Below are positions 41,841 through 51,085 of a stretch of 51,142 bases of DNA, in pieces. The stretch lies in the NCBI GenBank assembly GCA_947449135.1, contig CANFQO010000017.1, forward strand, positions 1-51,142, read 5' to 3'. This DNA comes from Planctomycetaceae bacterium. Its GTDB lineage: Bacteria; Planctomycetota; Planctomycetia; Pirellulales; UBA1268. Under the pieces are notes generated by a model. That model saw nothing but the letters and a program-made list of their open reading frames with translations. It searched no databases and was not told the DNA's origin. Each line of letters starts with the position of its first letter. Within the stretch, counting starts at the first letter, position 1. Both the position numbers and the translations under genes were made by a program.

Positions 41841-44800
41841 ATGGCGACGCGACATACCCGATTCGGCGATGAGAGGCGTCCGCGTCCGCGTCGTCGCTGG
41901 CGACTCTTCACGCTGGTCGTTCTCGCGGCCGTCGGCGGGCTGATCTGGTTCGCGCCGGCGGTGATCGTGCTCACCGACCTCCGCGACCAGCCACTGCAGG
42001 CGATCTTCGCCGGCATCGATGGCCGCGTGACGAGCCGTGCAGCCATCTGGCGGTGGTGGGACACCATCGAATACCGCGACGTGGTGCTCCGTGACCGGGA
42101 GGGGCGTCCCCTGGTGGCTGTTCCCCGCGTCGTCATCGATCGTGGCCTCGTCAGGCTCCTGCTCCATCCCACCGATGGAGGCGTGATACGGCTGATCGGT
42201 GGCGAGGCACTCGTGGAAGTCCGCCGAGGCGGTAGCACGATCGAGGACGTGCTCGCCCCCTGGCTGGCGGCGGCCATGCAGACCAAGTCCAAGCCTGTGT
42301 CGTTTGAACTCGAGGTGGTCGATGCCAACATCGAACTGGTCGACCTCGAGCGGCACGACGCCTGGCGGATCACCGATCTGCTCGCGGCAGGCACGGTGCG
42401 GCCCGATGCGACCCTGGCCAGTTGGACGATTTCGGGTCGCACGCGGCATAGCGGCACACCGCTTCGCGACCTGACCGCCGCGGCCAATCGCATCGCTTCG
42501 GATCGGGTGCAGGATTCCGCCGGGCCGGTGCCCAGCGGGACGCAGACACGGGATCAGGCCGGCGGAGGTGACCACGCTGGGCCATCGGCACGACTCGACC
42601 GCACGACGGTCGCGGCGGGTGCCACCGCTATCCTCGCGCGGGACGGCGGCTGGTCGGTGTCGTCGCCCGAGAATCAGTCCGCCACCGTGACTCGGACACT
42701 TGCCGTGGCCGCCACCCGTCTGCCGCTCGGCGTGTCGAGTGTCTTTGCGACGCGGTTCGATGCGGAACATGTCCTCGACGGATTAGCTGATGTGCGGCTC
42801 GACATCACGCTGCCACCCTCCCTCGGCGAAGTGCCGAATGACACCCGTCAGCCGCAGTCGCCGAACATGAAGTCTGCGGCCGGTGGTGTGCGCGTGGCCG
42901 GCGTGGTGTCCGGATCGCAGCTGGCGCTCTGCCGAGCCGACACCCTGGCAGCACGCATCACGCTCGATCGGGGCGAGATGCCGATTGATCTGTCGGTCGA
43001 TGGCGATCGGATTACCGTGCGGTCACTGAAAGTGGTGTCACAGCTGTTCAAGGCGGAGGCATCGGGCCGGATTCGCATGCCTGCCGGGGGAACGTGGGAC
43101 TGGTTCGAGGCGCTCGCGGCGGAGAATTTCACCGTTGCCGCCGACGTTGATCTCGCTGCCGCGTCGCGGGCCATGCCCGGCGGCCTTGCCGTGCGGCCCG
43201 ATGTGCGGGTGACGGGTGGACAGCTGCAGCTCTCGGCAGTCTCGCGGCCTGATGGGAATGAGCGGGTGCTGGAGGTGCGGGCCAGTTCGCGGGATCTGGC
43301 CGCGGTGCAGAGCGTCGTCGCGACGGTTGAAGCTCCCGGGCAGGAGTCTCGACACGATCCACAGCAGGCCGGTGGCGGCACGCCTGGCGATGGAAGCGGT
43401 CCGGATATCGCACACCAGCAGGCACGACACCAACAGGGGAAAACGCAGGAGCGGCTGCTCCGCTGGAACGAGCCTTTCACCGCCTGGCTGCGGGGCCGCC
43501 GAGGGGCGACCCGGGGCGACCGGCTGCGGATCGAGGAGGCGAGGATCGCGTCTCCGGCGATGGAGGTCTCTGCCTTCGGCACCAGCGAGTCATCGACCGT
43601 GCAGTGGACGCTCGACCTCGACAAACTCGTGGCGCAAGCTGGTGAGGTGCTCGACATCGAGGGCATGACGCTGGCCGGCACCGTCCGCGGGCGGCTCGAC
43701 CTCCAGCGCGTGCCCGCCACCGCGGCATCCCATGCGGTCGTGTCGGCAAGCCTGTCAAATTTCGAACTGGTCCGGCCGGGCAGGCCCGCCTGGCGTGATG
43801 CAGACCTCTCGATCACGGCGGAGGGATCGGGTGGCATGGCCGGAGGTGCCCTGCTGATTGATCAGGGCCATGCCGCTGTGACTGCGGCCGACGATGCGCT
43901 CGAAGTGACGCTTACCGGAGGCGCCTTGGTGAACCTCTGGCCGCTCGTCGGCGGTGGGATGCCGAAGGCTGACCCGTGGCTCCGGGCGGCGCCGGGATCG
44001 CAGGCGATCGCTGCCGATTGTTCGCTCTCCGGCGATCTGGGCCGGTGGCAATCCCGGTGGGAAGGACTGTTGCCAGCGACCGGCCTCCGCGGTGTGGAGC
44101 TGGGGGGCTTCGTCAAGGCTTCGGCGGCCTTGGCTGCCGAGGGTGATAGCTGGCAGATCACACGGGCCGGAGGCGAGATCGAAAAGCTGACAGCCACGTT
44201 CGCTGACCGGCAGATCAGCGAGCCCCGCGCCGTGGTGAGCGCCGCGGGCCGGTGGAATCCCGCCACGGGTCAGATCGAAATCTCGTCGGCGGAAGTGCTG
44301 ACACCAACGCTCTCGCTACGGACCGGTGGCCTCGCCCTGCTCCCTGACCGCCGGTCACCCACCGTCACCGGCGGTGGCATGAACAGCATCGTGGAAAGGC
44401 TTCGCGGCAAGCTCCAGTGGCAGGCCGACGTCTCGCGGCTGGAACGCTGGCTCGCAGTGCCGGCCGCCGTGGAGCGGTGGCCGGCGAGTGGCCGGGCCTG
44501 GGGCACGGCGGAAGTTCTCGACACACCGATCGGCATGAACGTGCTGGTGGAGGCTACGGGCAGCCAACTCGCCATCTTGAGCGCGCCGGCCAACACGAAT
44601 TCTGGCTTCAGCACGCCGGCCAATACGCAGTCTGGTGCGCAACTGGATGGTAGGGCAGGCGATGGAGCCAACGTGCCGCGGGGCCGCGCGACACCGTCGT
44701 CGGTCCCACTCTGGAGCGAGCCACAGGCCAGGCTCTTGCTCGAGGTGACATGCCCACCGGGTCAGCTGCCTGAGCGAATGACGGTGAATCAGCTCAAGCT

Positions 44801-46094
44801 CGAGTCATCCACCGTGGCCGTCGCGGCTGCCGGCAGCATCGGCGAACTGTCGTCTCGACGGCTGGTCGACCTGAGTGGGAGCGTCGCCTACGACTGGGAG
44901 CAGGTGTCGCGGCTCCTCACGCCGTGGACCGGCGGCGGGCTGCGGCTGGCGGGCGGCGGGGCACGGCCGTTCACACTCCGCGGGCCGATGGGTCAGCTCG
45001 TTGCCACCAGCGCGGCGGCGGCTGGAGCGACTGATGCCCAGCAGGTGCCGCTTCCTGAGGACTGGCTGGCGGCGGCACGGGGAACGTCTGCGGAAAGACA
45101 GTCAGAAAAAATTGCCCGCGTCGCCCTGCCGCGGACGGCACCGACCCGCGACAGCGAGAGTCTTTCCGATCGGCTGCGAGCGGTCTCGGTCACCACCTCG
45201 GCAGCGTGGACCGCCGCGGAGGTCGCCGGCTTTCAATTCGCACCCGGCGAGATGCCGGTGCGGTTCTTCGAGGGACAGCTGGCACTGGGGCCATTCGATC
45301 TGGCCGTCGCGGGCGGCCGGCTTCGTGGGGCACCATGGCTGCGATTGCTGCCGGCGCCGGGCGAGCTGATCGTGCCCCCCGGCCGTTGCCTCGACCGCGT
45401 CGTGCTGACACGACAGTTGTGCGATCGCTGGGTGAGCTGGCTGGTGCCGCTGATTGGCCAATCGACACAGACGCAAGGGTTCGTGAGCGTCGATCTGGCT
45501 GGCGCCAGACTGCCGCTGGCCGATCCGTTCGGCGGCGAGGCATCGGGCCAGGTGATCTTCGAGAATCTGGAATCGACACCCGGGGAGCAGGTGCGGCCGC
45601 TGGTGAACCTGCTTGTGAAGCTGCAGTCGGCAATCGATCCACGGTTTGCGTTTGGTGACAAGACGGTGCTTTTGCGGGTCCGGCCGGAGCCGGTCAGCGT
45701 GCGGCTGGCAGACCGTCGGCTCTGGCACGAGGGGCTCGTGATGGATGCCGGCCAGCTTGTGATCCGCTCGGGCGGCAGTGTGGCCGCCGATGGCACGCTG
45801 GCGATGGTGGTCGAGGTGGCGTTTCGCGGCGACATCATCGGGGCCACGCCGGTGGTGGGGAAGCTGCTGCGGACACCGCTGGTGATTCCACTGAAGGGCA
45901 CGGTGAGCCGACCCCAGTTCGATGCTCGGGAGATGGACCTGATCATTGGACGGATCGTGGAAAACACCACCGAGGCGGTGATCGGTCCGCAGTTGAGCCG
46001 GGGTCTGGAGACGCTCTTTGGCAATCCACAGCCGCCGGAGGTGGCGGCGCCGCCTGGCCCGGCACCACTCGAATTTCCACAGCCGGGGAAGTAG
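41841..46094 (+). CDS. giant AsmA-like/DUF3971 membrane-anchored periplasmic protein
   Basis: A 1417-residue protein. A basic cytoplasmic start (RRPRPRRRWR) precedes one transmembrane helix (LFTLVVLAAVGGLIWFAP, about 20-40), after which the chain is periplasmic and built of many short beta-strand repeats, as in AsmA/YhdP/TamB proteins that bridge lipids between membranes. The N-terminal region after the helix resembles the AsmA chain (ATIEYRDVVLRDREGRPL-type repeats). The C-terminal AsmA-like end is clear: SGGSVAADGTLAMVVEVAF, LVIPLKGTVSRPQFD and RIVENTTEAVIG. It probably supports outer-membrane lipid transport. A Gly/Gln/His-rich segment at about 525-550 and a 10-residue tandem repeat near 915-935 (PANTNSGFST, PANTQSGAQL) are probable linkers. 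Confidence 0.8.
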   Translation: MATRHTRFGDERRPRPRRRWRLFTLVVLAAVGGLIWFAPAVIVLTDLRDQPLQAIFAGIDGRVTSRAAIWRWWDTIEYRDVVLRDREGRPLVAVPRVVIDRGLVRLLLHPTDGGVIRLIGGEALVEVRRGGSTIEDVLAPWLAAAMQTKSKPVSFELEVVDANIELVDLERHDAWRITDLLAAGTVRPDATLASWTISGRTRHSGTPLRDLTAAANRIASDRVQDSAGPVPSGTQTRDQAGGGDHAGPSARLDRTTVAAGATAILARDGGWSVSSPENQSATVTRTLAVAATRLPLGVSSVFATRFDAEHVLDGLADVRLDITLPPSLGEVPNDTRQPQSPNMKSAAGGVRVAGVVSGSQLALCRADTLAARITLDRGEMPIDLSVDGDRITVRSLKVVSQLFKAEASGRIRMPAGGTWDWFEALAAENFTVAADVDLAAASRAMPGGLAVRPDVRVTGGQLQLSAVSRPDGNERVLEVRASSRDLAAVQSVVATVEAPGQESRHDPQQAGGGTPGDGSGPDIAHQQARHQQGKTQERLLRWNEPFTAWLRGRRGATRGDRLRIEEARIASPAMEVSAFGTSESSTVQWTLDLDKLVAQAGEVLDIEGMTLAGTVRGRLDLQRVPATAASHAVVSASLSNFELVRPGRPAWRDADLSITAEGSGGMAGGALLIDQGHAAVTAADDALEVTLTGGALVNLWPLVGGGMPKADPWLRAAPGSQAIAADCSLSGDLGRWQSRWEGLLPATGLRGVELGGFVKASAALAAEGDSWQITRAGGEIEKLTATFADRQISEPRAVVSAAGRWNPATGQIEISSAEVLTPTLSLRTGGLALLPDRRSPTVTGGGMNSIVERLRGKLQWQADVSRLERWLAVPAAVERWPASGRAWGTAEVLDTPIGMNVLVEATGSQLAILSAPANTNSGFSTPANTQSGAQLDGRAGDGANVPRGRATPSSVPLWSEPQARLLLEVTCPPGQLPERMTVNQLKLESSTVAVAAAGSIGELSSRRLVDLSGSVAYDWEQVSRLLTPWTGGGLRLAGGGARPFTLRGPMGQLVATSAAAAGATDAQQVPLPEDWLAAARGTSAERQSEKIARVALPRTAPTRDSESLSDRLRAVSVTTSAAWTAAEVAGFQFAPGEMPVRFFEGQLALGPFDLAVAGGRLRGAPWLRLLPAPGELIVPPGRCLDRVVLTRQLCDRWVSWLVPLIGQSTQTQGFVSVDLAGARLPLADPFGGEASGQVIFENLESTPGEQVRPLVNLLVKLQSAIDPRFAFGDKTVLLRVRPEPVSVRLADRRLWHEGLVMDAGQLVIRSGGSVAADGTLAMVVEVAFRGDIIGATPVVGKLLRTPLVIPLKGTVSRPQFDAREMDLIIGRIVENTTEAVIGPQLSRGLETLFGNPQPPEVAAPPGPAPLEFPQPGK

Positions 46095-46154
46095 CGGCGG
46101 CCATCGTGAGAGGCCACGCGCTTCCTGGCGGCACCATTCGAAACGAGGCAGTCG

Positions 46155-46493
46155 ATGCGAATCACGTTCCTTCAGTCAGGCGGTTTCGCCGGAATGATCA
46201 AGGGCTGCGAGATCGACGCCACCGACCTGGCTCCAGGCGAACGTCATGAACTTGAGTCGCTTGTTGCCGGTAGTGGACTCACCGAATCGTTTGAGCGGTT
46301 CTCGGACACCGGCCGCGACCTACGGCAGTATGAGATTGTGATCGAACGCGATGCCGCGGTGCAGCGGATCTGCTGCGATGATCGCTCCGTGCCGGAGTCC
46401 GCAAGGCCGCTCATGGCCTTCCTCTCGGCCCGGGCCCGTCCGCAGTCGCCCGACGTCGCCGCGGCGCTGCGCCGCCGGGCGGTCGGTGGCTGA
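46155..46493 (+). CDS. emfourin-like protein (protealysin inhibitor family)
   Basis: A 112-residue protein beginning MRITFLQSGGFAGMIKGCEID, a good match to the emfourin pattern (ITF-x-x-SGGFAG). LAPGERHELESLVAGSG and DLRQYEIVIER follow, and the C-terminal SVPESARPLMAFLSARARP resembles the inhibitor's end. Emfourin inhibits M4-family protealysin-like metalloproteases. No signal peptide and no M4 protease gene are present in the window. Starts 60 bases after the AsmA-like stop and converges on the monooxygenase gene with only 4 bases between stops. Confidence 0.75.
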   Translation: MRITFLQSGGFAGMIKGCEIDATDLAPGERHELESLVAGSGLTESFERFSDTGRDLRQYEIVIERDAAVQRICCDDRSVPESARPLMAFLSARARPQSPDVAAALRRRAVGG

Positions 46494-46497
46494 CATT

Positions 46498-47832
46498 TTA
46501 GCCAGTAGCCGAGCGGAGCCTTCGATCCATCGATGCCAGCAGCCGCGTGAGCCTGCGGGCATACGAAAAATGTTCGACCTCCAGACGGTGCCGCGGGGAA
46601 TCGAGGTAGCGGACTGGCGTGGGCTTCGCTGGCTGGAGCCGGGCCCGGTAGAGCCAGGCAGCCGCCTGCGGTGACTGCCGCGCCGCCACCGCCATCCGCG
46701 CCACAAGCTGTGACTGCAGATCGGTGAGCCCCCACTGGCCGCTGTCGGGCTGGATCAGCCCCACCACCGCGATGTCGTCGCGGGTCGGATGGAGGAGGTT
46801 CATGAACAGCCGCGGCACCCCCTCGGCATCGGCGCAGAGGTGCTCCGGATCGATGAACGGCAGCGTCACACGGTAGCCCGTTGCGGCGATGACCACGTCG
46901 AACGGTGCGCGACTGCCATCGGTGAACACGACCGAGTCGCCATCGAAACGGGCCACGTCACCCGCGGGTCGGACCTGTCCTGAGTCGATGCGCTGGCAGA
47001 GGTCGGCATTGACGACCGGATGGGTCTCAAAGAGCCGGTGATCGGGCCGCGGCAGTCCATGCCGCCAGGGGAGGCCGATCTCGCGGTCGATCATTCGCAG
47101 GCTCACCATCCTGCGGAGCCAGAGGGGCAGCCCCAGCTTCAGGAGTCGTTCGCCGCGGAGGTCCGCCGGCCGGCCGAGAATGAACCGCGGCACGAGATAG
47201 TAGCCGCGCCGCATCGAGAGCACCGTCTCGGCCGCATGGCCCGCACAGTCGACCGCGATGTCGCAGGCCGAGTTGCCGCCGCCGATCACGAGCACCCGCT
47301 TGCCGGCGATATCGATGGGCTGCGTGTGCGACTTGTAGTGGCAGGCATGCAGGAGCGTGCCGCTGAACGTGCCGGGTAGCTCCGGCCACCGCGGCTCACG
47401 GTTGTGGCCACTGGCGATCACGACGCCGGCATACCGCGTGGGCTGTCGGTCGGCGACGTGAACGATCCAGCCGCCCTCTGGGGCCGGCTCCACCCGCTTG
47501 ACGGACGAGTGCGGGCGGATCTGTGGGAGGAGATCGAAGTGCCGCGCATACCGGCGGAGGTAGTCGAGGCACTGCGCGTGGTGGGGATAGGCCGGCCACT
47601 CCCGCGGCATCGGGAAATCGGTGTAGGCGGTGAGCGACTTCGAACTGATCAGCCGCGTCGACGCGAACACGCTCGAGGCCTCGGAGCCGAAATACCAGTT
47701 GCCGCCGACATCATCCTCGCGTTCCAGGCACTCAGCAGGAATCCCGAGCGCCAGCAGGTTTTTGAGCGCCGTCAGGCCCGACGGCCCGGCTCCGATGACG
47801 CACCACGTGGTTGCTTGTGACACCATGGGCAT
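46498..47832 (-). CDS. flavin-containing monooxygenase-like oxidoreductase
   Basis: A 444-residue FAD/NADPH enzyme. The FAD motif is VIGAGPSGLTALKNLL (about 12-27), the FMO signature FSGTLLHACHYKS matches F-x-G-x-x-x-H-x-x-x-Y, the NADPH motif is VLVIGGGNSACDIAVD, and the late AATGY box is present. FMO-type enzymes oxygenate N or S atoms or ketones. ATG 47832 lies two bases after the bioF stop, so the two are co-translated; the same frame stays open further upstream only as an overlap with bioF. Substrate unknown. Confidence 0.93.
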   Translation of the reverse strand: MPMVSQATTWCVIGAGPSGLTALKNLLALGIPAECLEREDDVGGNWYFGSEASSVFASTRLISSKSLTAYTDFPMPREWPAYPHHAQCLDYLRRYARHFDLLPQIRPHSSVKRVEPAPEGGWIVHVADRQPTRYAGVVIASGHNREPRWPELPGTFSGTLLHACHYKSHTQPIDIAGKRVLVIGGGNSACDIAVDCAGHAAETVLSMRRGYYLVPRFILGRPADLRGERLLKLGLPLWLRRMVSLRMIDREIGLPWRHGLPRPDHRLFETHPVVNADLCQRIDSGQVRPAGDVARFDGDSVVFTDGSRAPFDVVIAATGYRVTLPFIDPEHLCADAEGVPRLFMNLLHPTRDDIAVVGLIQPDSGQWGLTDLQSQLVARMAVAARQSPQAAAWLYRARLQPAKPTPVRYLDSPRHRLEVEHFSYARRLTRLLASMDRRLRSATG

Positions 47833-47834
47833 GC

Positions 47835-49085
47835 TCAGCGATCGGGCTGGTCGCGGAGAATGGAAGCGATTGTCGTTGCGAGGCGTTCCAGGTCGGTCGC
47901 CGTGTGGTGCCACGACAGGCTCACCCGCACGAGACTTCTCCCGGCTGGCACGCTCGGCGGACGGATCGCCGGCACGAAGAAGCCAGACTCCGCCAGCCGA
48001 GTGGCGACGTCGACTGCCGCCGTCGCCGCGCCGACCACGATCGGTACGATCTGGGTCGAATCCTGGGTCTGGTCGCCGGTGATGGTGAGGCCCGCCTGAA
48101 GGAGAGCCTGTCGAAAGTCGGCCGCTCGCGTCCGCAACTCCAGGCGACGGTGCGGCTCCTCGGCCAGCAAGGCGATGCTGCGGGTGGCCGCGGCGGCCAC
48201 GGCCGGCGGATGCGCCGTGGAAAAAATCCAGGCCCGCGCGGTGTGCCTGAGCCAATGGATCATCTCGGCATGGCCCGCGACAAAACCCCCTGCCGCCGCC
48301 AGTGCCTTGGAGAGTGTGCCGACGCGGACGTGCACCCCGTCGGCGCAGCCGGCCTCCTCGACCAGGCCGCTGCCGCGCGGTCCGAAGACACCCGTGGCGT
48401 GCGCCTCGTCGACCATCAGGATCGCCTGATGCTTTCTTGCGAGTTCGCAGAGGTCTGCCAGCGGTGCGACCGTGCCGTCCATGGAGAAGACCGTGTCGGT
48501 GACGATCAGCCGTCGGCGGGTGGAGACTGCCTGCGACAGAAGGCTGTCGAGGGCGGCCATGTCGCGGTGCGGATAGATGCCGACGCGGCCGCGGGAGAGG
48601 CGGCAGCCGTCGATGATGCTCGCGTGGTTGCGGGCGTCGCTGGCGACGAAGTCGTCGGGGCCCATCAGGGCCGCGATCGTGGCGGTGTTGGCGGCGAAGC
48701 CGCTGGGAAAGGCGAGGGCCGCATCGACTGCGAGCAGGTTGGCCAGTGCCCGTTCCAGGAGTTCGTGGGCCTGGGAGTGGCCGCTCACCAGTGGGCTGGC
48801 TCCCGCCCCAAACCCCTCGGCACAGGCGGCCTTCGACGCGGCTTTCGTGAGTCGGACGTCGCCGGCATAGCCGAGATAGTCGTTGGCGCCGAAGTTGAGG
48901 AGCGTCTCGCCGTTGAGTTCCACCTCGCGACCCTGCCGGCCTGCCCGCACGCGGTGTGGCCGCTCCAGGCCCGCGGCGCGGAGGGCTGCGAGGTCGTCGT
49001 CGATCCACGCAAGCGCTGTCGGAAGCGGAACACCGCCTGAGGGCGGTGGGGTTGGGGTCGCGGCAGCATCGAGGCGGCAGGTCAT
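47835..49085 (-). CDS. bioF: 8-amino-7-oxononanoate synthase (BioF-like)
   Basis: A 416-residue alpha-oxoamine synthase. LNFGANDYLGYAGD, GFGAGASPLVSGHSQAHELLE, FPSGFAANTATI, DARNHASIIDGCRLS, VTDTVFSMDGTVAPL, VDEAHATGVFG and the PLP Lys in GTLSKALAAAGGF all match. It condenses pimeloyl-ACP with alanine in biotin synthesis. No other biotin genes are near, while birA sits 12 kb away, so a related role (2-amino-3-ketobutyrate ligase-like or secondary-metabolite) remains possible. An N-terminal, Pro-rich extension of about 25 residues is unusual. In a tight unit with the FMO and EVE genes. Confidence 0.9.
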   Translation of the reverse strand: MTCRLDAAATPTPPPSGGVPLPTALAWIDDDLAALRAAGLERPHRVRAGRQGREVELNGETLLNFGANDYLGYAGDVRLTKAASKAACAEGFGAGASPLVSGHSQAHELLERALANLLAVDAALAFPSGFAANTATIAALMGPDDFVASDARNHASIIDGCRLSRGRVGIYPHRDMAALDSLLSQAVSTRRRLIVTDTVFSMDGTVAPLADLCELARKHQAILMVDEAHATGVFGPRGSGLVEEAGCADGVHVRVGTLSKALAAAGGFVAGHAEMIHWLRHTARAWIFSTAHPPAVAAAATRSIALLAEEPHRRLELRTRAADFRQALLQAGLTITGDQTQDSTQIVPIVVGAATAAVDVATRLAESGFFVPAIRPPSVPAGRSLVRVSLSWHHTATDLERLATTIASILRDQPDR

Positions 49086-49106
49086 GCCGCAATAGTAGAC
49101 GAAAGG

Positions 49107-49604
49107 TCAGGCCGTCCGGGTGCCCGGCTGTTTCGGTGCGGGTTTTTTGTGGCCGAGTGCTTCGATGGTGCGGAACTGGGCGGCAGTGACGGGCGAAACC
49201 GAGAGCCGGCTGCCGCGACGCAGGAGTTCCATGCCTGACAGGGCCTTCACCGTGCGGAGCTCGTCCAGCGGCACCTCCCGCGGAAACATTTCCACGAGTT
49301 TCACGTCGACCATCGACCAGACAGGATGCTCGGGCGAGGCCTTTGGGTCGTGGTAGTCGCTGGTCTGGTCCCAGGCCGTCGGATCGGGATAGGCGGTGCG
49401 GACGATCTCGACGATGCCGGCCACGGCCGACGGCGTGGCGTTGGAGTGGTAGTAGAGCGCCCGGTCGCCAACCTGCATCGCCCGCAGGAAGTTTCGCGCC
49501 TGATAGTTGCGGACGCCCTCCCAGTGGGTCGTCTGCCGCTTCGCCTTGGCGAGATCGCGGATCGAAAAGACGTCGGGCTCGCTCTTGATCAGCCAGTGGT
49601 TCAT
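49107..49604 (-). CDS. EVE-domain protein (YTH-like fold)
   Basis: A 165-residue protein. HWLIKSEPDVFSIRDL at the start, WEGVRNYQARNFLRAMQVGD, ALYYHSN and GIVEIVRTAYPDPTAWD are the EVE signature (thymocyte nuclear protein 1 type). EVE domains bind modified bases in nucleic acids and often partner restriction or other defence genes, but a housekeeping version is also common. Start ATG 49604 is 8 bases after the stop of the unknown gene upstream and its stop is 21 bases before bioF. Confidence 0.92.
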   Translation of the reverse strand: MNHWLIKSEPDVFSIRDLAKAKRQTTHWEGVRNYQARNFLRAMQVGDRALYYHSNATPSAVAGIVEIVRTAYPDPTAWDQTSDYHDPKASPEHPVWSMVDVKLVEMFPREVPLDELRTVKALSGMELLRRGSRLSVSPVTAAQFRTIEALGHKKPAPKQPGTRTA

Positions 49605-49612
49605 GGTGTGGC

Positions 49613-51085
49613 CTACGTGGGGCAGCGGGCCCCGAAATAGCCGTTGCGTTCGATGTGCTCGGCCACGGCGGGGGCTACGAGTTCTCGCCACGAGGGGTCG
49701 CCGGAGCAGATCCGCGACCGGACCTCCTCGCTCGAATAGGTGCGGAGCGCCGACTCCTCGCACGGCAGGGACCGGATCAGTCCGTTGACGCGGAGATGTT
49801 CGAGCAGGTGCGTGAGGTGCGGGGCCACCGTCATGGTGTCGGCGGTGATCACCTTTCCGTCGAGCATGTCCCGCGTCGGATGGACGTAGAGCCGGACCCG
49901 GTGCGTGAACAGCCGGCCGAAGGCCTCGAGAATGCCACCGTCGAGATGCTGGTAGTGGCTCTCGTTGAAGAGTTCCCGCAACAGCGGCACCCCGAGCACG
50001 AGGCCGGTTCGCTCCACGTGTCGGTCGGCGAGGTATTTTCCGAGCGAGTGGAACGCGCCGATGTCGGTGACGAGCACCATCTTGCCGGCGGCGGACAGGA
50101 GGTCGACGCGGGCCAGGAAATCGGCATCCTCCGCGGTGCCGCGGTCCCGCAGGTTGTTCATGGTGATTTCCATGATCTCGCGGATCTCGCCCGGCGGGCC
50201 GGCCGTGGCCGCCGCTGGGCTGCGCTGCAGAGCGGTTGGCTGTGCGGTGTCGGCCGCGAAGATCGCGCGGGCGCGGTCCATCATCTCGAGGTTCAGCTTG
50301 GTCACCGGGGCGAACCTGCCGCGCTCGATGAGCACCCGGGTCCGTCGGATCGAATCCGACGCCAACAGCGGCGTGCCATCCACGTCGAAGAGCAGGGCCG
50401 GCGTGAAGCCGATTCGCACCAGGTGCAGGCTCAGCAGCCGGTTGTCGATGCCGCCGAAGGCGGGCCCGCGCATGTGGATCCAGTCGATCTCCAGCCGTTC
50501 ACGGCCGATGTTGTCGAGCAGGGTTTCGATCAATGCCCGCGGCTCCTGCCAGCGGTGGAAGGCTGCATGGATCAGGTTGACACCGAGCCGGCCCACCGCG
50601 TCCTGCTGCAGGGCGTTGGTCGCGTCGAGCATCCGGACGTGCAGGAGGATGTCGCTGGTCTGCGACCGCACGGCATGCTGGAACCTCAAGCCCATCCAGA
50701 CGTGGCACTCGTTGCCGCCCTTGAAGGAGCGGGCCGCGGCGGTATCGGCAAAGACGAAGAATCGCGTCCGGTCGCCCCGCACGCTGTCGAGCCGCTCGTG
50801 CAGAAGCCCATACTCGTGGTCGAGCATCTGCTCGATCCGCTCCCGCGAGACATACCGCGGCGTCTTGCCATAGATGGCATCGCTGACGGTCATGTCGTAG
50901 GCGGAAATCGACTTCGCCACCGTGCCGGCCGCGCCGCCCACGGCGAAGAACCAGCGGGCCACCTCCTGGCCGGCCCCGATCTCGGCGAAGTTGCCGTAGA
51001 TGGAGTCGTCGAGATTGATGGCGAAGGCCCGCTGGGCGGTCGGATCGACGGCCTGCATCGGGCCGGACATGGCGAGAGGCTGCAT
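49613..51085 (-). CDS. conserved protein of unknown function (about 490 residues)
   Basis: A 490-residue protein without signal peptide or membrane helix. The N-terminus (FAINLDDSIYGNFAEIGAGQ, then EVARWFFAVGGAAGTVAK, then ISAYDMTVSDAIYG) and VFADTAAARSFKGGNECH are strongly patterned and I recall them from a broadly distributed family, sometimes annotated as a nicotinate-nucleotide adenylyltransferase, which the sequence does not visibly support: no nucleotidyltransferase H-x-G-H motif is seen. It may be enzymatic (conserved Asp, His and Glu occur in HVWMGLRFQH and DWIHMRGPAFGG). First gene of a four-gene unit ending with the monooxygenase. Confidence 0.7.
   Translation of the reverse strand: MQPLAMSGPMQAVDPTAQRAFAINLDDSIYGNFAEIGAGQEVARWFFAVGGAAGTVAKSISAYDMTVSDAIYGKTPRYVSRERIEQMLDHEYGLLHERLDSVRGDRTRFFVFADTAAARSFKGGNECHVWMGLRFQHAVRSQTSDILLHVRMLDATNALQQDAVGRLGVNLIHAAFHRWQEPRALIETLLDNIGRERLEIDWIHMRGPAFGGIDNRLLSLHLVRIGFTPALLFDVDGTPLLASDSIRRTRVLIERGRFAPVTKLNLEMMDRARAIFAADTAQPTALQRSPAAATAGPPGEIREIMEITMNNLRDRGTAEDADFLARVDLLSAAGKMVLVTDIGAFHSLGKYLADRHVERTGLVLGVPLLRELFNESHYQHLDGGILEAFGRLFTHRVRLYVHPTRDMLDGKVITADTMTVAPHLTHLLEHLRVNGLIRSLPCEESALRTYSSEEVRSRICSGDPSWRELVAPAVAEHIERNGYFGARCPT

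Noticed and set aside
47835-49092. Long N-terminal extension of the flavin monooxygenase frame
   Set aside because: It is the out-of-frame reading of bioF; the monooxygenase starts at 47832 directly before its FAD motif.
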